Assembly: GCA_900545805.1 (NCBI GenBank)
Contig: URAL01000001.1
Location: 1 to 64,000 of the forward strand
Direction of reading: 5' to 3'
Length of the DNA stretch: 64,000 nt
Origin: an uncultured Eubacteriales bacterium
GTDB lineage: Bacteria; Bacillota; Clostridia; Oscillospirales; Oscillospiraceae
This document shows, in pieces, positions 16,677-27,127 of this stretch. The position numbers and the translations under genes were made by a program. How positions within the stretch are numbered: position 1 is the stretch's first letter; the number at the start of each line of letters is the position of its first letter. A model generated the notes under the pieces. The model saw only the letters and a program-made list of their open reading frames with translations. It was not told the origin of the DNA and ran no database searches.

Positions 16677-18061
16677 GTGTGGGCGCTGTCGAGCACGATG
16701 TGGTCGTATCGTTTGGACGGGCGGTAGATAATGAGCGCTATAAAAATAAGAACAGCCGTCGCCGCAAGGCTTACGGGATATACGGTCATTATCGTCGCAA
16801 AGGTCCTGCTCACGGGGAACACGGTGTATATCCACGCGATGCGTATTCCGCACACACCGAGCATCGTCAGGATCGCCGGCACAAGGGATATGCCGTAGCC
16901 GCGCATATATGACGACATGACCTCGTACAGGAGCGAGAATATATACGAGGTATAGACTATCTTCAGGCGAGTAAAACCGATCTCGATGACCTCCGGGTCG
17001 TTGTTGAACAGTCCTATGAGATATTTTCCGGTAAGCAGCATGATAAGCATCGTCGTTCCCGTAATGATGATACCCTCGATAATGCAGAGCTTGAGCGTCT
17101 TGCGGCAGCGGTCTATCTGCGCCGCGCCGTAGTTCTGGCCGACAAAGGTCGTGCAGGCCTGGCCGAAGGAGTTGAGAATGTAATAGGCCATGATTTCAAC
17201 GTTGAACGCCGCCGAGGACGCCGCCATCGTCACCTTGCCGAGGCTGTTTATCGCCGACGATATGATGATGTTCGAAAGTGAAAATACAGCGCTTTGGATG
17301 CCGGCCGGAAGGCCTATTTTCAGTATGCGCCAAAGTATTTTCCAGTCAATACGCAGCTCATTGAGCTCAATGTGAACTGAAAGCTTGCTTTTTAAAAGCT
17401 TCCTTCCGAGGATAACTGAGCTTACAAGGTTTGCAATGACAGTCGCGATGGCAACACCGTCGACCGTCATATCCAGAACGGTAACGAAAAATATATTGAG
17501 TATAACGTTCAGAATACCGGACACCGCAAGCGCTATGAGCGGAGTTTTCGTATCGCCTGCGCTGCGGAATATCGCGGATTCAAAGTTATAAAGGAATATA
17601 ACGGGCAAACCGAGCAGATAAATGCGCATATAGGTCATGGCAAGCGGAAAAACATCATCGGGGACGTTGAGCATCATAAGCACCGGCCTTGCAAGCAGCT
17701 GGCCTATTAGCATGACGATAAAGCCGCCGAGCACGGATGCGACGACGGATGTGTGCACCGCACGGGAAACCGTTTCCCTGTCTCCCCTGCCTATGGCGTT
17801 TGCTATGACGACGTTAGCTCCGAGAGCTATGCCTATAAACAGGTTGAGTACAAGGCCTATGACAGGGCCGTTCGCACCGACCGCAGCGACTGCCGCGACT
17901 CTGTCGGTCGAAGCGAAATTGCCGACTATTGCAACGTCGGATGCATTAAAAAGCTGCCCCAAAATGCCTGTTGCCGCAACCGGCAGAGCATAGAGCAGTA
18001 TCTTATCCCACATTGAGCCGTTGAGCATGTCTATCGCAAGGCTTCTTTTTCTTTTTTCCAT
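16673..18061 (-). CDS. MATE-family multidrug efflux transporter
   Basis: 462 residues with twelve membrane segments in two bundles; the N-terminus KILLYALPVAATGILGQLFN and a matching second-half element are typical of MATE (NorM/DinF-like) transporters. Expels cationic drugs or metabolites in exchange for Na+ or H+. ATG 18061 follows GGTGGGTG; a GTG at 18073 is a weaker alternative. pcrA starts 33 nt downstream but seems to have its own promoter. Confidence 0.9.
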   Translation of the reverse strand: MEKRKRSLAIDMLNGSMWDKILLYALPVAATGILGQLFNASDVAIVGNFASTDRVAAVAAVGANGPVIGLVLNLFIGIALGANVVIANAIGRGDRETVSRAVHTSVVASVLGGFIVMLIGQLLARPVLMMLNVPDDVFPLAMTYMRIYLLGLPVIFLYNFESAIFRSAGDTKTPLIALAVSGILNVILNIFFVTVLDMTVDGVAIATVIANLVSSVILGRKLLKSKLSVHIELNELRIDWKILWRILKIGLPAGIQSAVFSLSNIIISSAINSLGKVTMAASSAAFNVEIMAYYILNSFGQACTTFVGQNYGAAQIDRCRKTLKLCIIEGIIITGTTMLIMLLTGKYLIGLFNNDPEVIEIGFTRLKIVYTSYIFSLLYEVMSSYMRGYGISLVPAILTMLGVCGIRIAWIYTVFPVSRTFATIMTVYPVSLAATAVLIFIALIIYRPSKRYDHIVLDSAHT

Positions 18062-18095
18062 ATACACACCCACCCTATTCTGAAAGCACCATGAT

Positions 18096-18123
18096 ATTTT
18101 AACGCAAACTTTACGGATTTCAA
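18096..18123 (-). promoter_or_regulatory. Promoter of the MATE gene
   Basis: TTGAAA (18118-18123), 16-nt spacer, TAAAAT (18096-18101). Confidence 0.55.
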
Positions 18124-18198
18124 GGCCTCATACTTTATTTAATAAATTATTAATAAGTTTTGGTCAAAGTGCATTATCCGTGTGCAATAAGAACAGAA

Positions 18199-18223
18199 CC
18201 GCACGGGAACAATTCCCGTGCGG
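18199..18223 (-). terminator. Terminator after sigF
   Basis: CCGCACGGGAA/TTCCCGTGCGG stem starting 10 nt after the sigF stop, followed by a moderately T-rich stretch. Confidence 0.75.
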
Positions 18224-18232
18224 CTTTTCAAA

Positions 18233-18940
18233 CTATGAAAGTATTTCCCTAAGCTGATTTATGGCCTTGCGCTCAAGGCGCGATATCTGCACCTGAGATA
18301 CGCCCAGCACCCTTGCCGTTTTCTCCTGCGTGAAACCATGATAATAGCGCAGATACAGCGTTTTTCGCTCCTTTTCAGGCAGGCTCTCAATGGCGCATCG
18401 CAGGGCGATATGCTCTATCATGCGTTCCTCGCCGTACAGGTCGCACAGTATATGCTCCAGGGTGAAGCCCTCCTCGCCGGTTTCGCGCTGAAGGCTCTCG
18501 GCCGGGCCGGTGGCCGTTTCGGCAAAGGCTATCTCCTCAGGTGTAAGGCCGAGCTCTGCGGCAAGCTCAGATAAAAGCGGTGCCCGGCCCAGGCGCTGCT
18601 CAAGCAAGCCTCGAGAGTTTTTTATACGCTGCGAGCGCTCTTTTATGCTTCGGCTTACCTTTACCGTTCCGTCGTCGCGCAGAAAGCGGCGTATTTCGCC
18701 AGTTATCTTCGGCACGGCATAGGTTGAAAACTGCGTTCCGAAGTCCGGATCAAATCCGGCTATAGCTTTAAGAAAGCCGAGACAGCCGAGCTGGTAAAGA
18801 TCGTCCGGCTCAGCGCCGCGGCCGAAAAAGCGGCGGGCGACGCTCCATATCAGTCCCGAGTTTTCCTCAACAAGCCGCTCGGCAGCGGCCTTGTCCCCCG
18901 CTTGAGCCAAACGGAGGTCATTGAGCATGCGCTCAGTCAT
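18233..18940 (-). CDS. sigF: Forespore RNA polymerase sigma factor F
   Basis: 235 residues. Region 2 (DLYQLGCLGFLKAIAGFDPDFGTQFSTYAVP), region 3 and a C-terminal helix-turn-helix (FTQEKTARVLGVSQVQISRLE) are complete. In sporulation it is the first compartment-specific sigma factor, active only in the forespore. Position as third gene after spoIIAA and spoIIAB with an ATGA overlap to spoIIAB identifies it as SigF rather than SigG or SigB. Controlled post-translationally by the two upstream gene products. Confidence 0.95.
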   Translation of the reverse strand: MTERMLNDLRLAQAGDKAAAERLVEENSGLIWSVARRFFGRGAEPDDLYQLGCLGFLKAIAGFDPDFGTQFSTYAVPKITGEIRRFLRDDGTVKVSRSIKERSQRIKNSRGLLEQRLGRAPLLSELAAELGLTPEEIAFAETATGPAESLQRETGEEGFTLEHILCDLYGEERMIEHIALRCAIESLPEKERKTLYLRYYHGFTQEKTARVLGVSQVQISRLERKAINQLREILS

Positions 18941-19377
18941 CGAAAGGCTCTGCGCTGTCGAATGGTGCGCAGCATTATGACCGTTGTGCCCTTGCCGGGC
19001 ACACTTTTCACCTTGAGCTTGTCCATGAAGCTCTCCATAATGGTAAAGCCCATGCCGCTGCGCTCCTCGCCGCCTGTCGTATACATCGGCAGCATCGCCT
19101 GCTGGAGATCGGCTATGCCGCGCCCCTTGTCGCGGACGGTTATCTCCAGCTTTTCCCCGTCGAGAATACGCAGACGCATCATTATCGTCCCTATGCTGTC
19201 CGGGTAAGCGTGAACGATACAGTTTGTCACTGCCTCACTGACCGATGTCTTGATATCGCCCAGCTCATCAAGCGTCGGGTCAAGCTGCGCGGCAAAGCCG
19301 GCCGCAGCGGCGCGGGCAAAGCTCTCGTTCGAGCTGCAGCTTGGAAATTCAAGCTTTATGTAGTTTGTCACCGTCAT
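18937..19377 (-). CDS. spoIIAB: Anti-sigma F factor (serine kinase)
   Basis: 146 residues of the GHKL ATPase fold: VSEAVTNCIVHAYP (N box), DKGRGI (G1) and RSGMGFTIMESFMD (G2). It holds SigF inactive and phosphorylates SpoIIAA. The start ATG 19377 overlaps the spoIIAA stop and has GGGAGG inside that gene. Confidence 0.95.
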   Translation of the reverse strand: MTVTNYIKLEFPSCSSNESFARAAAAGFAAQLDPTLDELGDIKTSVSEAVTNCIVHAYPDSIGTIMMRLRILDGEKLEITVRDKGRGIADLQQAMLPMYTTGGEERSGMGFTIMESFMDKLKVKSVPGKGTTVIMLRTIRQRRAFR

Positions 19378-19700
19378 GTCGTTACCTCCCTTTTTGCGGC
19401 AATCGGTATCAGTCTGTCAATGCCTGAGGCGTCGAGCACCTTGAGCGGCTGAGACTGAGGGTTTTCAATATACATCCGTCCTCCGGCATTCCGCATTTTC
19501 CTATAGCTGCGCACGATGACGGCAATGCCGGACGAATCCATAAAGCCCAGCTGCGTCAGGTCGAGCACAAGGTCTCGCGGAAGATATCTGTCGATGCCCT
19601 CGGCAATGCCGGAGACCGCCATTTTCGCGCTGTGATGGTCAAGCTCCCCTGCAAGGTACACTGTCAGCCTGCCGTCGGAGTATTCCGATGCTATTTTCAT
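19374..19700 (-). CDS. spoIIAA: Anti-sigma F factor antagonist
   Basis: 108 residues, STAS domain. The phosphorylatable serine is in LGFMDSSGIAVIV. When unphosphorylated it frees SigF from SpoIIAB. ATG 19700 follows GGGGTGATAAAA. First gene of the spoIIA operon. The Shine-Dalgarno lies only about 10 nt from the terminator hairpin of valS, so there is no room for a promoter between them; see findings. Confidence 0.94.
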   Translation of the reverse strand: MKIASEYSDGRLTVYLAGELDHHSAKMAVSGIAEGIDRYLPRDLVLDLTQLGFMDSSGIAVIVRSYRKMRNAGGRMYIENPQSQPLKVLDASGIDRLIPIAAKREVTT

Positions 19701-19722
19701 TTTTATCACCCCAATGTTAAAA

Positions 19723-19755
19723 AAACTGATGTCAAGCTATGCTTGACATCAGTTT
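19723..19755 (-). terminator. valS terminator lying directly ahead of spoIIAA
   Basis: 15-bp perfect stem AAACTGATGTCAAGC with TAT loop and a run of seven T on the minus strand. It is 40 nt after the valS stop and 22 nt before the spoIIAA start. Confidence 0.9.
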
Positions 19756-19795
19756 AAATGTTTATATGTGCATTTTTTGCAGAAGCCCGTCGGAC

Positions 19796-22417
19796 TTATC
19801 CGAGATTTTTGAGGCTTTCCTCAAGATTTTCGATAAGCGCTTCGAGCTTTGCCTTCTTTTCACGCTCGACATTGACGACCTTCTCCGGTGCGCGGGAGAC
19901 GAAATTCTCGTTTGCAAGCTTTGCTATCTGTCCGTCGAGCTGCTTTTTGGCGTTTGCAAGCTCCTTTTCCATGCGGGTTCGCTCCTTTTCAAGGTCGACG
20001 AGCTCTGCCATGGGCATGAACATGCGTGCGTTATCGGTTATGACCGATACCATGCCGTCGGTCGACTCGGGAAGCTCGGCTCTTACCTCAATACCGGAGG
20101 CATAGGCGAGCTTGCAGATGAATTTTTCACCGTCGGTGAAGGCCTTGGCCTTGTCGGTAACTATAATGAGGTGGCTCTTCCTGGACGGGGGCACGTTCAT
20201 CTCTGCTCTGCGGGCGCGCACGGCCTTTATGGCGTCCATGACCATGCCGAAGCTCGTCTCGTCCTCGGGGAAGTTGAGGCTCCCGTCGTACACGGGGTAG
20301 GACTGCATCATCAGCGCGTAGCCCTCGTGCGGCAGCGCCTGCCATATCTCCTCGGTGATAAACGGCATGAACGGGTGCAGAAGCTTGAGTATCTCGACAA
20401 GGACGTACAGCAGAACGCGCTGCGCACCCTCCTTTGCCGTCTCGTCGTCGCCGTTAAGGCGCGGCTTTGTAAGCTCGATATACCAGTCGCAGTAGTCGTC
20501 CCAAATGAAGTCGTATATCTTGCCGGCCGCGACGCCGAGCTCAAAGCTGTCCATATTGTCGCAGACCTCTTTAATAACGCGATCAAGCTTTGACAGTATC
20601 CACTTATCCTCGGTTTCGAGCTTTTCGGGCAGGTGATTGTCCTCAACGGTAAGGTTCATCATTACAAAACGCGACGCGTTCCATATCTTATTGCAGAAGT
20701 TGCGCATCGCCTCGCACTTTTCAACGTAAAAGCGCATGTCGTTGCCGGGGCTGTTGCCGGTTATGAGGTTAAAGCGCAGTGCGTCAGCGCCGTACTTTTC
20801 GGCCATCTCCAGCGGGTCTATGCCGTTGCCGAGGCTCTTGGACATTTTTCTTCCCTGACTGTCGCGCACAAGGCCGTGGATGAACACAGTGTGGAACGGC
20901 TCCTTTTTCATCTGCTCCATGCCGGAGAAGATCATTCTTGCGACCCAGAAGAAGATAATATCATAGCCCGTTACCATGACCGAGGTAGGATACCAGTAGT
21001 CAAGCTCCGGGGTCTTGTCCGGCCAGCCCATGGTCGAAAACGGCCAGAGCGCGGAGGAGAACCATGTGTCGAGAACATCCTCTTCCTGACGGATATTTTT
21101 GCTGTGGCAGTATTCGCACTCGCAGGGATCCTCGCGTGCAACGGTTATTTTTCCGCAGTCGTCGCAGTACCATGCCGGTATTCTGTGTCCCCACCAGAGC
21201 TGACGGGAGATGCACCAGTCGTGTACATTCTCCATCCAGTTCATATAGGTCTTTGTGAAGCGCTCGGGAACGAACTTTATCCTTCCGTCCTTCACAACGT
21301 CAATGGCTGCTTTGGCAAGAGGCTTCATCCTGACAAACCACTGAGGGCTCGTAAGCGGCTCAACGACGGTGCCGCAGCGGTAGCAGCAGCCGACATTGTG
21401 GTTATACGGCTCGACCTTGACGAGATAGCCCTGCTCCTCAAGATCGGCGACGATGGCCTTGCGCGCCTCATAGCGGTCCATGCCGTTATACTTTCCGCCG
21501 TTTATGATCTTCGCGTCCTCGTCAATGCAGAGTATCTGCTCAAGGTTGTGCCTGAGCCCAACCTCATAGTCGTTCGGGTCGTGGCAGGGCGTCATCTTGA
21601 CGGCACCGGTGCCGAAGCCGAGCTCGACATATTCGTCGGCGACGATGGGGAGCCTTCTTCCGACCAGCGGCAGTATGGCGTTCTTGCCGACAAGGTGCTT
21701 ATAGCGCTCATCGTCGGGGTGCACCGCAACGCCGGAGTCGCCGAGCATGGTCTCCGGACGGGTAGTCGCGATGATAAACTCCTCGTCGGAATCCTCGATG
21801 GGATATCTTATGTGCCAGAAAGATCCGGGCATTTCCTTATACTCGACCTCGGCGTCGGAAAGCGCCGTGCGGCACTTGGGGCACCAGTTTATGATACGGC
21901 TGCCCTTGTAGATAAGTCCCTTTTCGTACAGCTCGCAGAAGGTCTCGCGCACGCTCTTTGCACGCGTTTCATCCATGGTAAAGGCGCTTCTGTCCCAATC
22001 GCAGGACGCGCCGAGCACCTTCTGCTGCTCAACAATGCGGTCACCGTATTTATTTTTCCAGTCCCAGACGCGCTCGAGGAATTTCTCGCGGCCGAGATCG
22101 TAGCGCGTAAGTCCCTCCTTGACGCGCAGCTCCTCCTCGACCTTGATCTGTGTTGCTATGCCGGCATGATCGGTGCCGGGAAGCCACAGCGCAGCATAGC
22201 CCTGCATGCGCTTATAGCGGATCAGGATATCCTGCAGGGTCGAATCGAGCGCATGACCCATGTGAAGCTGGCCTGTTACGTTGGGGGGCGGCATAACTAT
22301 CGAAAACGGCTTTTTGTCGGGGTCTATGACGCCCTTGAAGCAGCCGTGCGACTGCCACATATCATATATTCTCTTTTCCACCGTACCGGGGTCGTACACC
22401 TTCGGCAGCTCTTTCAT
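19796..22417 (-). CDS. valS: Valyl-tRNA synthetase
   Basis: 873 residues, full class Ia enzyme. HIGH-type motif PPPNVTGQLHMGHAL near residue 45, editing domain with TTRPETMLGDSGVAV, KMSKS in GRKMSKSLGNGIDP, anticodon-binding domain and the C-terminal coiled coil (KERTRMEKELANAKKQLDGQ). ATG 22417 follows AAGGAGG. A T-box riboswitch and promoter precede it, so it is induced by uncharged tRNA-Val. Confidence 0.97.
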   Translation of the reverse strand: MKELPKVYDPGTVEKRIYDMWQSHGCFKGVIDPDKKPFSIVMPPPNVTGQLHMGHALDSTLQDILIRYKRMQGYAALWLPGTDHAGIATQIKVEEELRVKEGLTRYDLGREKFLERVWDWKNKYGDRIVEQQKVLGASCDWDRSAFTMDETRAKSVRETFCELYEKGLIYKGSRIINWCPKCRTALSDAEVEYKEMPGSFWHIRYPIEDSDEEFIIATTRPETMLGDSGVAVHPDDERYKHLVGKNAILPLVGRRLPIVADEYVELGFGTGAVKMTPCHDPNDYEVGLRHNLEQILCIDEDAKIINGGKYNGMDRYEARKAIVADLEEQGYLVKVEPYNHNVGCCYRCGTVVEPLTSPQWFVRMKPLAKAAIDVVKDGRIKFVPERFTKTYMNWMENVHDWCISRQLWWGHRIPAWYCDDCGKITVAREDPCECEYCHSKNIRQEEDVLDTWFSSALWPFSTMGWPDKTPELDYWYPTSVMVTGYDIIFFWVARMIFSGMEQMKKEPFHTVFIHGLVRDSQGRKMSKSLGNGIDPLEMAEKYGADALRFNLITGNSPGNDMRFYVEKCEAMRNFCNKIWNASRFVMMNLTVEDNHLPEKLETEDKWILSKLDRVIKEVCDNMDSFELGVAAGKIYDFIWDDYCDWYIELTKPRLNGDDETAKEGAQRVLLYVLVEILKLLHPFMPFITEEIWQALPHEGYALMMQSYPVYDGSLNFPEDETSFGMVMDAIKAVRARRAEMNVPPSRKSHLIIVTDKAKAFTDGEKFICKLAYASGIEVRAELPESTDGMVSVITDNARMFMPMAELVDLEKERTRMEKELANAKKQLDGQIAKLANENFVSRAPEKVVNVEREKKAKLEALIENLEESLKNLG

Positions 22418-22443
22418 ATCTGTTCCTCCTTAACAAATAAAAA

Positions 22444-22666
22444 ACTGCGCCCCGAAAAATCAGGACGCAGTATTACGCGGTACCACCTGAATTCCGCGCT
22501 GTGCGCGGCACTCAACGCTCTGTAACGGGAGCTCCCGTCCGGCCTACTTGAATTTCGGCACGGCTGCTCGGGACCGACCTTCGGCGGCATGCTTAGGAGC
22601 TTTCACCGGCCGCTCCCTCTCTGAAAAGCAAGCTACGCTTACTCCTGTCCGTCAATGCCTTTAATA
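22444..22666 (-). promoter_or_regulatory. T-box riboswitch of valS
   Basis: The invariant T-box AGGTGGTACCGCG is at 22476-22488 on the minus strand. After it comes the terminator (22444-22471; ACTGCGTCC / GGGGCGCAGT, then a T run). The 5' part forms a long Stem I region; GGTC near its 3' side contains a candidate GUC valine specifier, though I could not fold it reliably. Confidence 0.9.
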
Positions 22667-22672
22667 AATCTT

Positions 22673-22702
22673 ATTATATGCACTTTTTACCCGAAAAGTC
22701 AA
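22673..22702 (-). promoter_or_regulatory. Promoter of valS
   Basis: TTGACT (22697-22702), 18-nt spacer, TATAAT (22673-22678), just upstream of the T-box leader. Confidence 0.75.
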
Positions 22703-22710
22703 GCCGGTAA

Positions 22711-23598
22711 TTATTCGCCGCGCTCGATGCCCCAGAAAAACAGTGCGACCGTGCCGGGGCCGGTGTGGCTGCCGATGGTCGTTCCGACATAGTTTATCTC
22801 GACCTTGCCGTTGAGCTTGGGGAAGCGCTCCTCGACGAGAGCGGCGACTTCCTTCGCGTCCTCAACACAGCCCGACTGCGAGATGTAGCACTTGCCGGAG
22901 TAGTCGAGTCCGTCGTTTGCGCACTGCTCCATGCGCTCGACGATGGTCTTTATGACCTTTTTCTTAGTGCGGATCTTTTCCCTGGGAATAAGCCTGCCGA
23001 GGTTGTCCATATTCAGCAGCGGGCAGATGTTGAGCATCGTTCCGAAGAAGCCTGCCGCCTTGGAAATTCTGCCGCCCTTGACGTAGAAGCTGAGATCCGT
23101 GGAGAAGAACCAGTGGTGCAGATGCAGCTTGTTGGCTTCGACCCATTCGCGAGCCTCGTCAACGCTCAGGCCCTCGTCGCGTTTGTCGGCAAGCGTGTCC
23201 ATCAAAAGGCCGTAGCCGGAGGATGCGCCGAGAGAATCGACTATGTATATCTTGCGCTCGGGGAAATCCTGAGCGAGTATCTCGGCTGCGCTGCGTGCGG
23301 AGTTAATTGTACCGGAGATACCGCTCGAGAGCGTTACATGCAGGATGTCCTTGCCCTCTTTAAGAAAAGGAGTAAAGAAATCGATGTACTCGGAAACGTT
23401 AACCTGACTGGTCTTGGTCTCCGCACCCTCGGCCATTTTCTTGTAAAACTCCTCAAACGGAATGCTCTGGCCGAGGTCATCGCTGTAGTCCTCGCCGTTT
23501 AGAATATAGTGGAAGCAGACATATTTGATATCGCGCGCTTGGAAATGCTCCTTCGAAAGGTCTGCCGTCGAGCAGCAGCTTATTATATAGTCAGACAT
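22711..23598 (-). CDS. DegV-family fatty-acid-binding protein
   Basis: 295 residues. The start DYIISCCSTADLS, the TSQVNVSEYIDFF segment and HVTLSSGISGTINSA are classic DegV signatures. DegV proteins bind a fatty acid and, in Firmicutes, deliver exogenous fatty acids to the FakA kinase (FakB role). No fakA is in the window. ATG 23598 follows GGAGGAAATT. Confidence 0.9.
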   Translation of the reverse strand: MSDYIISCCSTADLSKEHFQARDIKYVCFHYILNGEDYSDDLGQSIPFEEFYKKMAEGAETKTSQVNVSEYIDFFTPFLKEGKDILHVTLSSGISGTINSARSAAEILAQDFPERKIYIVDSLGASSGYGLLMDTLADKRDEGLSVDEAREWVEANKLHLHHWFFSTDLSFYVKGGRISKAAGFFGTMLNICPLLNMDNLGRLIPREKIRTKKKVIKTIVERMEQCANDGLDYSGKCYISQSGCVEDAKEVAALVEERFPKLNGKVEINYVGTTIGSHTGPGTVALFFWGIERGE

Positions 23599-23624
23599 AA
23601 TTTCCTCCAATAATCAATAAATAT

Positions 23625-23675
23625 GCCCGTATACAACGGATAACCCATTATATACGGGCAGAAAATGAATTGCAA
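23625..23675 (-). promoter_or_regulatory. Promoter of the degV gene with overlapping inverted repeat
   Basis: TTGCAA (23670-23675), 17-nt spacer, TATAAT (23647-23652). A 9-bp inverted repeat GCCCGTATA (23625-23633) / TATACGGGC (23651-23659) straddles the -10 box and start point. It could be an operator, or simply a hairpin at the end of the trx transcript. Confidence 0.6.
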
Positions 23676-23692
23676 CAAATATTGAAACTTTT

Positions 23693-23995
23693 TTAGCCGA
23701 ACATGCGAATAAGCTCCTCGCAGCTTGTCACGCCGACCTCTTTACCGATCTGCTTTCCGTCCTTAAATGCGATGAGTGTCGGGATGCTCATAACGCCGAA
23801 GCGCTGTGCGACAGACGGTACCTGATCGACATCGAGCTTGCAGACCTTGACGCGGCCCTCCATCTGCTTGTCAAACTCCTCAAGTATCGGGGCCTGCATG
23901 CGGCAGGGGCCGCACCAGGTCGCCCAGAAATCGACCAGCACGAGGCCTGAGGAAGTGACGGAATCAAAATTATCCTTCGTAAGATGCATTATCAT
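23693..23995 (-). CDS. trxA: Thioredoxin
   Basis: 100 residues with the active site WCGPC (C28, C31) and the cis-proline segment MSIPTLIAF. Reduces disulfides in the cytoplasm. It starts 3 nt after the stop of the reductase gene and has AAGGAG upstream, so the two form an operon. Reduced by the neighbouring flavoprotein. Confidence 0.95.
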   Translation of the reverse strand: MIMHLTKDNFDSVTSSGLVLVDFWATWCGPCRMQAPILEEFDKQMEGRVKVCKLDVDQVPSVAQRFGVMSIPTLIAFKDGKQIGKEVGVTSCEELIRMFG

Positions 23996-23998
23996 GAT

Positions 23999-24820
23999 TT
24001 ATATCTCCTTTTCGATGGTGTTTATATATTCGCAGGCAGAAAGCGCGGTGACGTTGCCCTCGCCCACGGCCTTTGCTATCTGATACGGTGCTCCCGTGCA
24101 GTCGCCGGCGGCGTAAACGCCCCTTATGTTAGTTTTTCCGCTGCGGTCTGTTTTTATTATGCCGCGCTCGGACTCTATACCGGAAACAAGACTCTCGGAT
24201 GTAAGCGTGTCTTTAAGAATAAAAACACAGTCAACCTTATGCTCCTGCCCGTTAACGACAAGCGTATCGGCCTTCATTCCGCCGCGGATATCAAATTTCT
24301 CCTTACCTGTGAAGGGCAGCACCCGGCAGCCGATATCGCGCAGAAGCTGCGCATCGTGCGCGGCCTCCTCGCTGTTGCCTATGACGGCGACGGTCTTGCC
24401 CTTATAAAGCATTCCGTCACAGGTAGCGCAATAGCTCACTCCCCTGCCGAGAAACTCCGTCTCACCCGGGCATATCGGGCGGCGGCTTATGCCGCTTGCG
24501 ACTATAACTGCGCCTGCCTCGTAAAACTCGCGCCCGACGGCAACGCCAATTGTTTTTCCGAGCGGCACGACACTCAGCGCACGTCCTTTTATAATAACGG
24601 CGTCGCTTTCCTCAAGCTGCCTTGTCATTGCTTTTATTATATCCGCACCCGTTCCCGATATGCCGGGGTAATTCGTGACGCTTTCGGCAGGGTACAGCTT
24701 GCTGCTCTCGGGCGGGTTTGCGATAACCCCGGTCTTTTTGCCGCGATTGCAGGCCGTGAGCGCCGCCGATACTCCGGCAGGTCCTGCGCCGATGATGAGT
24801 ATGTCAAACTTATTGTCCAT
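23999..24820 (-). CDS. Thioredoxin reductase-like flavoprotein lacking the NADPH signature
   Basis: 273 residues. FAD-binding GAGPAG at 11-16, redox-active CATCDG with C131 and C134, and the second FAD motif YAAGDCTG near the end are all present. In the place of the NADPH motifs GGGxxA and HRRxxxR of ordinary TrxB there is GNSEEA (148-153) and no HRR triplet. The same loss marks the ferredoxin-dependent flavin thioredoxin reductases known from Clostridium, so NADPH may not be the donor here. ATG 24820 follows AGGTGATAAAA. Operon with trxA. Confidence 0.85.
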   Translation of the reverse strand: MDNKFDILIIGAGPAGVSAALTACNRGKKTGVIANPPESSKLYPAESVTNYPGISGTGADIIKAMTRQLEESDAVIIKGRALSVVPLGKTIGVAVGREFYEAGAVIVASGISRRPICPGETEFLGRGVSYCATCDGMLYKGKTVAVIGNSEEAAHDAQLLRDIGCRVLPFTGKEKFDIRGGMKADTLVVNGQEHKVDCVFILKDTLTSESLVSGIESERGIIKTDRSGKTNIRGVYAAGDCTGAPYQIAKAVGEGNVTALSACEYINTIEKEI

Positions 24821-24837
24821 TTTTATCACCTGTAATC

Positions 24838-24866
24838 ATATTATCACAGCTTTCGCGTTTTCTCAA
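24838..24866 (-). promoter_or_regulatory. Promoter of the thioredoxin reductase-trxA unit
   Basis: TTGAGA (24861-24866), 17-nt spacer, TAATAT (24838-24843). Confidence 0.6.
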
Positions 24867-24902
24867 CGGCATATACAACATCTCTCAAATTAATTTTTTA
24901 TA

Positions 24903-24931
24903 TTGTAATTGCGTGAGAATTCGTTTATAAT
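24903..24931 (+). promoter_or_regulatory. Promoter of glnS
   Basis: TTGTAA (24903-24908), 17-nt spacer, TATAAT (24926-24931). No T-box or other leader fits in the short 5' untranslated region. Confidence 0.7.
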
Positions 24932-24962
24932 TTTACTACCCATTCAAACAGGAGTATGAACC

Positions 24963-26630
<1,668 letters not shown>

Positions 26631-26647
26631 CTTACAAGGAGGGGCAC

Positions 26648-27124
26648 ATGGACTACAAAGCTGCTGTAATCACGGTAAGCGACAGATGCTCTGCCGGCGA
26701 AAAGGTCGATAAAAGCGGTCCTGCCGTCGCGCAGATGCTCGAGGAATCGGGATTCGAGGTCATATACAGAGGACTGGTTCCCGATGAACGGCACGAAATA
26801 TCCGCAGAGTTTATAAAGTGCGCCTATGAGTTAGGCGCAGATCTCATAATATCGACCGGAGGCACGGGCTTCGGCAGGCGTGATATTACGCCGGAGGCCA
26901 CGCGTGACGTCATCTCGCGTGAGATACCCGCCATTCCGCAGGCGATGCTGCACTACAGCCTCGTGAGCACGCCGCGGGCCATGCTCACGAGAGGCGTTGC
27001 CGGTATACGCGGCAAGAGCCTAATTCTGAACCTGCCCGGCAACGAGACCGGAGCAAGGCAGAATCTGAGCGCCGTGATCGGCGTTTTGGAGCATGCTCTT
27101 CAAATGATAGCAAAAGACGAATAA
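26648..27124 (+). CDS. Molybdopterin adenylyltransferase-type protein (MogA/MoaB)
   Basis: 158 residues; starts AAVITVSDRCSAGEKVDKSG, has the substrate-loop IISTGGTGFGRRDITPEA and LILNLPGNE. MogA/MoaB proteins adenylylate molybdopterin before metal insertion. Closely behind glnS with AAGGAGGGG upstream; the link with glnS looks like chance co-transcription. No other molybdenum cofactor genes are in view. Confidence 0.88.
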   Translation: MDYKAAVITVSDRCSAGEKVDKSGPAVAQMLEESGFEVIYRGLVPDERHEISAEFIKCAYELGADLIISTGGTGFGRRDITPEATRDVISREIPAIPQAMLHYSLVSTPRAMLTRGVAGIRGKSLILNLPGNETGARQNLSAVIGVLEHALQMIAKDE

Positions 27125-27127
27125 GCG

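Noticed and set aside
20633..22525. Long plus-strand open frame (about 630 codons) opposite valS
   Set aside because: It is the mirror of a well-supported synthetase, has no ribosome site or family resemblance, and even crosses the T-box.
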